This document shows, piece by piece, positions 24,311 through 31,372 of a DNA stretch of 50,553 nt. Origin of the DNA: JAPLJU01 sp964547985 (GTDB lineage: Bacteria > Desulfobacterota > Syntrophia > Syntrophales > UBA2192); the NCBI GenBank assembly GCA_964547985.1, contig CAZJPV010000015.1:1-50553 (forward strand), given 5' to 3'. Position 1 is the first letter of the stretch, and every line of letters starts with the position of its first letter. The notes beneath the pieces are model-generated. The model searched no databases, was not told the origin of the DNA, and saw nothing but the letters and a program-made list of their open reading frames with translations. Both the position numbers and the translations under genes were made by a program.

Positions 24311-25269
24311 GTCATCCGTTCTGTGTATTTATCTCTGACTTCCGTAATAAAATGCTGGGAGTTATCACTTCTTTTTTCGTCAAAGGAAAGTTCGTACAGA
24401 GTTTTTATGTGGCCCCGTCCGATTTCCAGCTGTAGAAAAGACAGGCGGTGCCCGTGAACAAGTTTCTCAATGTGGGCTGCCCCCAAAAGTGCGTCCATGG
24501 GAATACAGCAAATATTGACGCCGAAGGTCAGCATTTTTGGACTCAGGGCGTGATCATCGATCGCATGAATCAAACCATGATCGGTCGCCACAAAGATTCC
24601 TTCCGTTGCCAGGCATGCCTTTCTTCGCCGTTTCTTACCGGCACCCCAGATCTCCGATGAGCGAAAGACATGAGACGGCCTTTCACCCTCTGTGATGATC
24701 GGTTTCAACATCTCCAGCTGTGGTTTGGCCGTCTGGCCGAATATGCCGATCCACAACGGATTTTCCGCGGATACAGGATCCGTCGAGTACCCTAAAGTCA
24801 GTCTTCGGTATTCACGAATCACCGATGCAAAGTGCTGGTTGCCGGTGGCTGTATATGTCATGGAAACCCTGGATATAACACCCTCAGCGACATGATGAAT
24901 GACGAACCAACCCAGGAGAAGGGCGTTTCCATACTCGACTCTGATGACCGTCGAAAAAGGAATCGTCTCCACAGTCGGGGGGATGCCGCCCACATGGTGA
25001 TCCTTCGAAACAATAAAGCGCTTCGACGTGACCGCAACCGCATGTGAAGCGGGCTCCGCCTCTATCCCGAAGCGGACCTGATCCGTCTGCCGGATCGGCG
25101 CGTAAAGAAGGTAGTACAGTTTCTCTTCCGGAGTGAGCGCCCCTGCGATGAGATCGGCGTGAACCCCCAAAAGACCCTCGGGTTTTTCCGTTCTGAAGAC
25201 ATAAGGTTCTTTCCCTCGGGATTGGTACGGTGCCATTTTCAAAGACATCTTATCCTGACCGCCGTTCAT
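24307..25269 (-). CDS. Protein of unknown function leading the DUF6062 operon
   Basis: A 320-residue soluble protein with no family that I can name. Two halves show similar beta-rich texture: EEKLYYLLYAPIRQTDQVRFGI...AVTSKRFIVSKD and RPSHVFRSSEIWGAG...LATEGIFVATDHGLIHA. This suggests two PH-like or bPH-type domains, in which a strand typically reads VVTSKRLIV. IPFSTVIRVEYGNALLLGW fits the same fold. I start at the ATG at 25269; a TTG eight codons upstream is in frame. It is the first gene after the tandem fluoride aptamers, 402 bases downstream of them, and its end overlaps the ATPase gene by four bases. Confidence 0.6.
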   Translation of the reverse strand: MNGGQDKMSLKMAPYQSRGKEPYVFRTEKPEGLLGVHADLIAGALTPEEKLYYLLYAPIRQTDQVRFGIEAEPASHAVAVTSKRFIVSKDHHVGGIPPTVETIPFSTVIRVEYGNALLLGWFVIHHVAEGVISRVSMTYTATGNQHFASVIREYRRLTLGYSTDPVSAENPLWIGIFGQTAKPQLEMLKPIITEGERPSHVFRSSEIWGAGKKRRRKACLATEGIFVATDHGLIHAIDDHALSPKMLTFGVNICCIPMDALLGAAHIEKLVHGHRLSFLQLEIGRGHIKTLYELSFDEKRSDNSQHFITEVRDKYTERMT

Positions 25270-25293
25270 AACGATGATGTCCCTTCTCTCCAA

Positions 25294-25670
25294 ATTGAGC
25301 CGAAATCACTGATGCCATTCACTGTGTCCAAGGTTCCGTAAGCGGTTCCAGATGGCTCATCCCGGAACTCATTTCTGTGGGCTATATTCAGCCCTGTGTC
25401 TCCTCAAGCCATAAAAAATGCCCGCAAGGCAGACAAGGATTGCAAGCCATAAAATGTGTGAAGAAATGAAGGCAAAAACCAGGAAAGGTGGTGACGACCA
25501 CACCATGAGGGCGTGTCAAACAGAAGGCGTAGGTAGTGCGGTTAAACCATCGGCTAGTGCTGCCCACCACTCGCACGTTGTTTTCGTTTTCCACCATAAT
25601 CGTAAATGTTCCCCTCTGTGACACAGTAGTCCGTTTTTCCCTTCCTGGGCGGCGCATGAAAGAGAATTGC
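25294..25670 (-). other. Leader region between the tandem aptamers and the DUF6062 operon
   Basis: About 380 bases without a convincing gene. AGAGGGG at 25617-25611 can pair with CTCCTCT at the 3' edge of the second aptamer (seven pairs, one G-U), a possible switch element. A 45-codon frame at 25506-25369 encodes one hydrophobic segment (FLVFAFISSHILWLAILVCL) flanked by RRHR; it lacks a ribosome binding site and is only a candidate. No CrcB-like sequence was found in any frame. Confidence 0.4.
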
Positions 25671-25720
25671 AAGAGGAGTCATCAGCTCGAGGGAGCAATT
25701 ACGGTGGACCCCATCACCGG
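25671..25720 (-). ncRNA. Fluoride riboswitch aptamer, tandem copy 2
   Basis: On the minus strand the order is GGTG-AT-GGGGTC-CACC-GTAATT-GCTC-CCTC-GAGC-TGAT-GACTCC. This matches the crcB-motif layout: a pseudoknot (GGTG with CACC), an outer stem (GGGGTC with GACTCC, one G-U pair) and a hairpin (GCTC with GAGC), with the conserved AT and TGAT joining positions. It starts six bases after copy 1. Downstream is the leader of the DUF6062 operon. No T-tract terminator is seen within about 100 bases, so the expression platform is unclear. Confidence 0.88.
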
Positions 25721-25773
25721 TTCAGGAGTCATCAGTCCTCGGGGACATTCTCGGGGGCGGACTCCATCGCCGG
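25721..25773 (-). ncRNA. Fluoride riboswitch aptamer, tandem copy 1
   Basis: On the minus strand: GGCG-AT-GGAGTC-CGCC, then linker CCCGAGAAT, then GTCC-CCGA-GGAC-TGAT-GACTCC. The pseudoknot (GGCG with CGCC), the outer stem (GGAGTC with GACTCC) and the hairpin (GTCC with GGAC) are all perfect, and the conserved AT and TGAT are present. The linker is three bases longer than in the Thermotoga petrophila aptamer. The first aptamer base lies about nine bases after the enolase stop codon. Confidence 0.9.
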
Positions 25774-25779
25774 AGAAAA

Positions 25780-25809
25780 GTTATGAAATCACCCTCAAGG
25801 GGTTTTCAA
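25780..25809 (-). promoter_or_regulatory. Candidate promoter inside the enolase 3' end
   Basis: TTGAAA (25809-25804) and CATAAC (25785-25780), 18 bases apart, would start transcription near 25773, exactly at the first aptamer. This is a guess from hexamer similarity; readthrough from enolase is the alternative. Confidence 0.3.
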
Positions 25810-27067
25810 AAATAGCGAATTTTCCTAATTCCGAATCAATTTCAAGCAATCGATTATATTTGGCGATCCTCTCGCTTCGGGAGGCGGAACCGGTCTTGAT
25901 CTGACCGCCGCCCATGGCAACGGCAAAATCAGCAATAAAGGTGTCTTCGGTCTCTCCCGAACGATGAGAGATAACAAACCCCCACCCGGCCTTGCGGCAG
26001 AGCTCGATGGCTTCGATCGTCTCCGTGACCGTTCCGATCTGGTTCAGTTTAATCAGGGCGGCATTGGCGGTTTTTTCATGAATGCCGCGTGCGATGTATT
26101 TGGTATTTGTCACAAAGATATCATCACCGACGATCTGTATCCTATTTCCTTGGGAGGCGGTTTGATCTCGGAATCCCTCCCAGTCGTTCTCGGCGAGTCC
26201 GTCCTCTATGGAAATGATGGGGTATCTGTCAATCCATGAGCCATAGAGCCTGATCATATCTGTGGTTGTTTTGTCTCCAACGCCGCTTTTTGCCACTTTG
26301 TAAATGCCGTTTTCGAAAAATGAGCTTGCCGCTGGATCGAGGGCAATGGCAATGTCTTTCCCCGGTTTATACCCGGCGGATTCGATGGCCGCGATGATGA
26401 CCTCGCAGGCCTCTTCATTGCTTTTTAAACTGGGAGCAAATCCCCCCTCATCTCCGACGGCCGTTGAATATCCTTTGTCGCGGAGAATTTTTTTCAGCGC
26501 GTGGAAAGTTTCCACCCCGCATCTCAATGCCTCGCTGAAAGAATCGGCGCCAAAAGGCATGATCATGAATTCCTGAAAATCTACACTGTTGTCGGCGTGT
26601 TTGCCGCCGTTGAGGATGTTCATCATTGGCACGGGGAGGCGGCGGGCACCGGGACCTCCCAGATACGAATACAGAGGGAGTCCGGAGCCAAGGGCCGCCG
26701 CATGTGCTACAGCCATGGAGACACCCAGGATTGCATTTGCACCGAGCCTGCTCTTGTTCGCGGTGCCATCAAGTTTGATCATCAACCGGTCAATTTCTGT
26801 TTGATTAGCGGCATCCATGCCGATCAGCAGTGGTGCTATGAGCTCGTTGACATTGGCGACTGCTTTCAAGACCCCTTTACCGTTGTACCGGGTCCTGCCC
26901 CCGTCACGAAGTTCCACTGCCTCATGCTCTCCTGTTGAGGCGCCCGAAGGGCATGATGCTGAAGCCGTAATTCCATTATCGAGGCGCACGAAGGTTTTTA
27001 TGGTGGGGTTTCCTCTAGAATCCAGTATTTCTATTGCCCTGATGGATTCGATCTTTCTTCGCGACAT
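25781..27067 (-). CDS. eno: Enolase
   Basis: A 428-residue enolase, converting 2-phosphoglycerate to phosphoenolpyruvate in glycolysis and gluconeogenesis. IEILDSRGNPT is the N-terminal block; GASTGEHEAVELRD, VDFQEFMIMPFGA, VGDEGGFAPS, SIEDGLAENDW, VGDDIFVTN, LIKLNQIGTVTET and SHRSGETEDTFIAD carry the catalytic Glu, Lys and His residues and the Mg ligands. I start at the ATG at 27067, with AAGGGA upstream; a start six codons earlier is possible. The dynamin-like gene ends 77 bases upstream and carries a fluoride riboswitch at its own start, so enolase is probably cotranscribed with it. Fluoride with phosphate is a well-known inhibitor of enolase. Confidence 0.93.
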   Translation of the reverse strand: MSRRKIESIRAIEILDSRGNPTIKTFVRLDNGITASASCPSGASTGEHEAVELRDGGRTRYNGKGVLKAVANVNELIAPLLIGMDAANQTEIDRLMIKLDGTANKSRLGANAILGVSMAVAHAAALGSGLPLYSYLGGPGARRLPVPMMNILNGGKHADNSVDFQEFMIMPFGADSFSEALRCGVETFHALKKILRDKGYSTAVGDEGGFAPSLKSNEEACEVIIAAIESAGYKPGKDIAIALDPAASSFFENGIYKVAKSGVGDKTTTDMIRLYGSWIDRYPIISIEDGLAENDWEGFRDQTASQGNRIQIVGDDIFVTNTKYIARGIHEKTANAALIKLNQIGTVTETIEAIELCRKAGWGFVISHRSGETEDTFIADFAVAMGGGQIKTGSASRSERIAKYNRLLEIDSELGKFAIFENPLRVIS

Positions 27068-27144
27068 AATGCTCAGTCCCTTCATAAACAGGGTAGTAAA
27101 AAAAGAGCAGTCAATACGCGCCCATGGTGGCTTTATATATGAGG

Positions 27145-28824
27145 TTACGAGGATAACCGAGTCGACTGATCTTTCAAAGTATGTATCATGTTCTGGATCT
27201 CATCCGTCCGTCCCTGTGACTTAAGTAATAGAGACTCGATGGTGGAAAGTTCGTCCTGCACGTATTTCAGTGCCTGCTTGCGCATCTCTTCGATGGTCCT
27301 GTTGATCCGGTCCTCCCACTGGGCAGCAAGACGCGATAGGTTGGCCGTTACCTCGTAAGGGATCTTGCTCATGAAGTGTTTCTCAAAAATACCTCTGAAG
27401 ATGAACATGGGGATCAAAAACCAGATGAGGTCGAAATGGTAATCGAAGGTCCGGACCGTTTTGATATCTGGGTGTTCCGGTTCCGAGACCTCGATCTTCC
27501 AGTCTGCCTCGGCGAGCTTCACACCGAGCACTCTTTCAACATTGTTCCCGAGGAGCATCCGGAAGGCTTCGAGGGATCGCATAAGGCTGATGTGGGCCTT
27601 TTTCAGGGTCCCGTAAAAATGCCGATGTTCTCTTCTGGAGACTTCCCTCATTTCCTCCGCCATGGTATCCGCTAGCCACTCCTCATATCTCCGGGTGAGT
27701 TTCCACAGATGGCCCTGCCAGGTAGCCATTTCTTTAGATAGGTTCTCCCTTGTTTTTTCCCGGAGCGGCGTCTCCAGGCTTTCAAGGTGATTCATGATCA
27801 GGGTCCGGGTTTGCTTCTGATTTTCCCTTGACATGATAAAAAGCTCTTCACGGATATGATCATAGTTGACCTTCTCGTCGAGGATCTGCATGCGCAGCGC
27901 CTCCCTATCCGCATCGGCCTGCATGGCGGTCCTCAGCGCTATCTCGAGGTAAGCGAGGCAGGATTTTACCAAGGACTGTGTCTTGTACTGAAGAATTTTC
28001 CTGAATTCAAAGTCCCGATTGGCGGCAAGCTTGAAGAGTAGCTCGGCCTCCAGTCGATGCCGGAATTTCTCCGTATCGGCCTTCGTGGAATACAGATAGA
28101 TAGGGAACTCGCGATTCAGCTCTCTCTTCAGGGTATCTTCGAAAAACATGATAACTTCATTTTGCTGTTCCGCTGTGAGCAGATCCGCCTTTGTTAGTAG
28201 AAGAATGATCCTGGGGGTATGCTGCAACAGTTCCCGGACCAGCTGCAGGTCGTTTTCAGACAAGGGCCGATCGGCGCTGATGGCAAGCAGGGCGGCACCA
28301 ACCTCCGGGAGCCATTGTTCAGAGGTTTTCATGTGGTATTTGAAGACGCTGCCCAGGCCGGGTGTATCGACGATCCGGAGACCGGAATAATCCTCGAGGT
28401 AAGGAAGTTCAATGTCCACCATCTCCACATTTTTCTCGTTGGATGGATTTTTAGCTTCCGAGGTGTACTGATCGAGATCTTTGAGATCGATATTAAATTC
28501 CTTTCCATCGTACGTCCTTATGCCGGCCTTTTCTTTCTGACCATACTGAAGACGCGTAATGACGGTTGTGACGGGAGTGACGCCTACGGGGAGAATCTTC
28601 TTGCCCATGAGGCTGTTGATGAAGGAACTCTTGCCGGCCTTGAACTGGCCGAGGACGGCGACGTCGATGGGGGGGTTTTCGGTTAGAAGGTTTTCGCAGG
28701 CCTCAATCTGACGGCCCAGAGATAGGACCTGCATCTGATCGCAGATCGACCGCACCTTCAGCAGGCCTTGCTGCGCGATGTGCTGGATTGAGGACGATTT
28801 CATCGGATCTAATGCATGGTCCAT
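27145..28824 (-). CDS. Dynamin-like GTPase
   Basis: A 559-residue bacterial dynamin-family protein. The GTPase domain has G1 GQFKAGKSSF, G2 in VGVTPVTTVITRL, G3 DTPGLGSV and G4 TKADLL. A long helical stalk follows to about residue 440, where a hydrophobic stretch, FDLIWFLIPMFIFRGIFEKHF, forms a paddle-like membrane-binding region; the C-terminal helices return. Such proteins remodel or protect membranes. The ATG at 28824 is placed directly after the T-tract of the fluoride-riboswitch terminator, and the GGGGAG of the terminator stem serves as ribosome binding site. Regulation is therefore probably by fluoride at both transcription and translation. Enolase follows. Confidence 0.85.
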   Translation of the reverse strand: MDHALDPMKSSSIQHIAQQGLLKVRSICDQMQVLSLGRQIEACENLLTENPPIDVAVLGQFKAGKSSFINSLMGKKILPVGVTPVTTVITRLQYGQKEKAGIRTYDGKEFNIDLKDLDQYTSEAKNPSNEKNVEMVDIELPYLEDYSGLRIVDTPGLGSVFKYHMKTSEQWLPEVGAALLAISADRPLSENDLQLVRELLQHTPRIILLLTKADLLTAEQQNEVIMFFEDTLKRELNREFPIYLYSTKADTEKFRHRLEAELLFKLAANRDFEFRKILQYKTQSLVKSCLAYLEIALRTAMQADADREALRMQILDEKVNYDHIREELFIMSRENQKQTRTLIMNHLESLETPLREKTRENLSKEMATWQGHLWKLTRRYEEWLADTMAEEMREVSRREHRHFYGTLKKAHISLMRSLEAFRMLLGNNVERVLGVKLAEADWKIEVSEPEHPDIKTVRTFDYHFDLIWFLIPMFIFRGIFEKHFMSKIPYEVTANLSRLAAQWEDRINRTIEEMRKQALKYVQDELSTIESLLLKSQGRTDEIQNMIHTLKDQSTRLSS

Positions 28825-28861
28825 AAAAAAACTCCCCTGATGTATAGCACTCAGAGGAGTT
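28825..28861 (-). terminator. Riboswitch-controlled intrinsic terminator
   Basis: AACTCCTCTGA (28861-28851) pairs with TCAGGGGAGTT (28840-28830), one G-U pair, around a ten-base loop, and is followed by a run of six T residues. The 5' arm includes AACTCC, the same bases that close the aptamer's outer stem, so fluoride binding and termination are mutually exclusive: ligand should turn the gene on. The 3' arm also contains the ribosome binding site. Confidence 0.9.
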
Positions 28862-28898
28862 ATCAGCCTTTAGGGCAGTTAAGGTGAACTCCATCACC
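28856..28898 (-). ncRNA. Fluoride riboswitch aptamer (crcB motif) before the dynamin-like gene
   Basis: On the minus strand: GGTG-AT-GGAGTT-CACC-TTAACT-GCC-CTAAA-GGC-TGAT-AACTCC. Pseudoknot GGTG/CACC, outer stem GGAGTT/AACTCC and hairpin GCC/GGC are all perfect, with AT and TGAT at the conserved joins. The linker length (six) equals that of the Thermotoga petrophila aptamer. A small upstream hairpin (CCCG-N8-CGGG, 28913-28899 region) precedes it. Confidence 0.95.
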
Positions 28899-28924
28899 GC
28901 CCGAATAAATCCGGGAGATATACT

Positions 28925-28954
28925 TTCCTAACACAGAAGGGCTCCTGTTGTCAA
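28925..28954 (-). promoter_or_regulatory. Candidate sigma-70 promoter for the riboswitch transcript
   Basis: TTGACA (28954-28949) is a perfect -35 box; TAGGAA (28930-28925) is a modest -10 box at 18-base spacing. The expected start near 28918 leaves a short 5' stretch before the aptamer, as needed for a riboswitch. Confidence 0.45.
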
Positions 28955-29044
28955 GCCCGCACTGGTTACAAGACTGTAATCGTTGATTTCACTTTGTTTT
29001 TAAGTTAGGATGCCATCGTACAAGCTGGTCCGGAAGGTACAGAG

Positions 29045-29680
29045 ATGATTTCAATTATAGACTATCATGCGGGAAACCTCACCAGCGTCGCCCGGGCCCT
29101 TCAATACCTGGGCGAGCCCTGTGAGATCACCGGCGATCCCCGGAAACTGCAAAAGGCGGAACGCATCATCTTCCCCGGCGTAGGCGCCGCCGGTGAGGCC
29201 ATGGAAAACCTCCGCGCCGCCGGGCTCGATGCGTGCATCCGGGGGGCATTCCAGGCGGGAAAGCCCATCCTCGGCATTTGCCTGGGTACCCAGGTCATCT
29301 TTGATTACAGCGAGGAGAACGAAGCTGCCTGTCTCGGCGTCGTGCCGGGGCAGGTGAGGCGTTTTCCGAGGGATCTGAAGGAAAACGGAAGGCCCCTGAA
29401 GATCCCGCACATGGGGTGGAACCGCGTGGACTTTGTTGGAGACCATCCGGTCTTCAAAGGCATACCGCAGGGAGCCGAGTTCTACTTCGTCCACTCCTAT
29501 TACCCATTTCCCGACGATGAAAGACGCGTGGCCGGCTGGTCGGAATACGGCATTCGATTCTGCGCCGTAGTGGCAGACCGGAACATGGTTGCCGTTCAGT
29601 TCCACGCGGAGAAGAGCGGCCGCTTCGGGCTTCAGATACTGAAGAACTTCTGCAAGTGGGAGGGAAGGGATGCTCAGTAA
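29045..29680 (+). CDS. hisH: Imidazole glycerol phosphate synthase, glutaminase subunit
   Basis: A 211-residue class I glutamine amidotransferase. The start MISIIDYHAGNLTSV, FPGVGAAGEAMENL, the nucleophile in GICLGTQVIFD, PHMGWN, the YFVHSYY block and FHAEKSG (catalytic His, then Glu replaced in the usual position by the GRFGLQIL context) are characteristic of HisH. With HisF it makes imidazole glycerol phosphate and AICAR in histidine synthesis, passing ammonia through a tunnel. AAGGT precedes the ATG. It overlaps hisF by 11 bases; no other his gene lies in the window. Confidence 0.92.
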   Translation: MISIIDYHAGNLTSVARALQYLGEPCEITGDPRKLQKAERIIFPGVGAAGEAMENLRAAGLDACIRGAFQAGKPILGICLGTQVIFDYSEENEAACLGVVPGQVRRFPRDLKENGRPLKIPHMGWNRVDFVGDHPVFKGIPQGAEFYFVHSYYPFPDDERRVAGWSEYGIRFCAVVADRNMVAVQFHAEKSGRFGLQILKNFCKWEGRDAQ

Positions 29681-30449
29681 GCGAATCATTCCCTGTCTGG
29701 ACGTCCGGGACGGCAAGCTCACCAAGGGTGTGCGGTTCAAGGGCAACATCGACATCGGTGACCCAGTCGAGGCGGCGAAGACCTACTATGAGCAGGGTGC
29801 CGATGAAATTGTCTTTTACGACATCACCGCCTCGGCCGAGGGCCGCGGGATCATGATCGATGTCGTACGACGCGTTGCGGAGACGATTTTTATTCCTTTC
29901 TCCGTCGGCGGCGGGATCCGGACGGTCGAGCAGATGAGGGCGGTCATCCTGGCGGGCGCGGAGAAAGTGAGCGTCAATTCAGGGGCCATCGAAAACCCCC
30001 GGATCATCAGCGAGGGAGCAAAGGCCTTCGGTAGCCAGTGCATCGTCCTGGGCATGGATGTGAAAAAAGTGGACCGAAGCGCAAAGACCCCATCGGGCTA
30101 TGAGATCGTCATCCAGGGGGGCCGCAAATACACAGGGATCGATGCCCTCCGGTGGGCGATAGAGGCGGAGAGCCTCGGCGCCGGGGAGATCTGTCTCAAT
30201 TCCATCGATGCCGACGGCACCCTTGACGGCTATGAGCTGGAGCTCACGCATCTCGTCTCGACGAATGTCAGGATCCCCGTCATCGCCTCCGGCGGCGCGG
30301 GGAAGGCCGTGCACCTCTTTGATGTCCTGACCCGGGGAGTGGCCGACGCGGCCCTCATCGCATCGATTGTCCACTACGGGACCTACGCGATCCGGGACCT
30401 GAAGGAATATCTGAGCGGCAGAGGCGTGAAGGTCAGGCGGCAGTGGTGA
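29670..30449 (+). CDS. hisF: Imidazole glycerol phosphate synthase, cyclase subunit
   Basis: A 259-residue TIM-barrel protein. IPCLDVRDGKLTKGVRFKG, EIVFYDITAS, PFSVGGGIRTVEQM, KVSVNSGA, VLGMDVKKV, GEICLNSIDADGT, IASGGAGKAVHLFDVL and DAALIASIVHYG match HisF, including the two catalytic Asp residues (in CLDV and SIDADGT). It condenses PRFAR with ammonia from HisH. AGGGAAGG lies before the ATG at 29670. The gene ends the small his pair; a weak hairpin follows but no clear terminator. Confidence 0.93.
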   Translation: MLSKRIIPCLDVRDGKLTKGVRFKGNIDIGDPVEAAKTYYEQGADEIVFYDITASAEGRGIMIDVVRRVAETIFIPFSVGGGIRTVEQMRAVILAGAEKVSVNSGAIENPRIISEGAKAFGSQCIVLGMDVKKVDRSAKTPSGYEIVIQGGRKYTGIDALRWAIEAESLGAGEICLNSIDADGTLDGYELELTHLVSTNVRIPVIASGGAGKAVHLFDVLTRGVADAALIASIVHYGTYAIRDLKEYLSGRGVKVRRQW

Positions 30450-30891
30450 GACCGCTGTCCCGGATTCATAGTGCCGGGTCGAAAAACCTAAGAAGCATTT
30501 ATACTCTTTCCAACCACTTTGTCATTCCCTTCTTTTTACTTCGACTTCCGCACTTTACAGGGTGATTTTCCTAAAACCTTCCTGTCATGAACGGGACAAG
30601 GGCTGGTTCTCGCCGCGGTCCTGCGCGGATCGACTTTTGATTTTCCTTAGGAATGTCACAACGCAATATATTTGTGATTTGCTGACGGTATAATATTGAA
30701 TAAGGTGGTAGATAAATTATAAAATAAGTAATATTATCAATATAATATAGAATAATATGACCCTGAGACCGATATGACAAAAAATTATTGTGCAATGCAA
30801 CAATTTTACTTGACAGAAGCAAAATTAATTGTTATATGGACTGGTAGAGCCCGAGAGGGACAAACAACAAACAGGAGAAGGAGGTACTAGG
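30450..30891 (+). other. AT-rich gene-free region with the phasin promoter
   Basis: After hisF, 442 bases hold no recognisable gene. The first half is GC-mixed; from about 30650 it is strongly AT-rich (runs of AATATTATC-like text), typical of promoter upstream regions. It ends with a good promoter and an operator-like palindrome, listed separately. Confidence 0.5.
30787..30838 (+). promoter_or_regulatory. Promoter with palindromic operator candidate upstream of phasin
   Basis: TTGACA (30810-30815) and TATATG (30833-30838) are 17 bases apart and end about 53 bases before the phasin ATG. Just upstream, TTGTGCAATGCAACAA (30788-30803) contains the palindrome TGCA-A-TGCA. PhaR repressors of phasin genes recognise TGC/GCA-type palindromes, so an operator is plausible; this is inference. 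Confidence 0.5.
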
Positions 30892-31170
30892 ATGATGGTA
30901 GAGCAAGAAAAATTAGCAAAACAGACAATCGCGTTTTACAAGAAGACCTTTGAGAGCACCTTCGCCGCCCTGGACATGATTCAGGAGCAGACCCAGCGCA
31001 TGCTCAAGATGCAGATGGACCTCATGACGGGTATGCCGGAAGAGGGTAAGAAGGTCCTCAATGACTGGATGAAGGTCTACAAGAAGGGCTGCGAAGAGTT
31101 CAAGTCAGCCGTGGATGACAAATTCAAGCAGGTGGAGTCCTATTTCTCCGAGAAGTCTTCGAAGAAGTAA
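30892..31170 (+). CDS. Phasin-like polyhydroxyalkanoate granule protein
   Basis: A 92-residue, highly charged all-helical protein (QTIAFYKKTFESTFAALDMIQEQTQ, MLKMQMDLMTG, KVLNDWMKVYKKGCEEFKSAVDD), resembling short phasins that coat polyhydroxyalkanoate granules. I start at the first of two adjacent ATGs (30892), with AAGGAGG upstream, because the frame further upstream crosses the promoter. The PhaC-like gene begins 202 bases downstream. Between them is a hairpin (GCGCTG with CAGCGC near 31254-31273). Assignment rests on size, composition and neighbour; the family is variable in sequence. Confidence 0.65.
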   Translation: MMVEQEKLAKQTIAFYKKTFESTFAALDMIQEQTQRMLKMQMDLMTGMPEEGKKVLNDWMKVYKKGCEEFKSAVDDKFKQVESYFSEKSSKK

Positions 31171-31372
31171 AAAGCATTCGGCGTTTCAGGAACGTTTTCA
31201 GAAGGGAAGAGGGTGCTGTATTCATCGCACGGGGTTATTAAAATTTCGACAGAGCGCTGGCATCATGCAGCGCCCTCGTACTTCAAAATAAATCTTGGCA
31301 AACCACTTATCGTGTGGTAAAAAATGCGCGACGGTTCAAAGGAATTCTTAATGGCAACGGACGGAGGGAAGG

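Noticed and set aside
25600..25670. Classical terminator following the tandem aptamers
   Set aside because: No stem with a T-tract is seen within about 100 bases; only a weak long-range pairing was found.
25388..25672. 94-codon minus-strand frame directly after the tandem aptamers
   Set aside because: Unusual composition, no ribosome binding site for the first ATG and no resemblance to CrcB or other fluoride proteins; kept only as part of the leader description.
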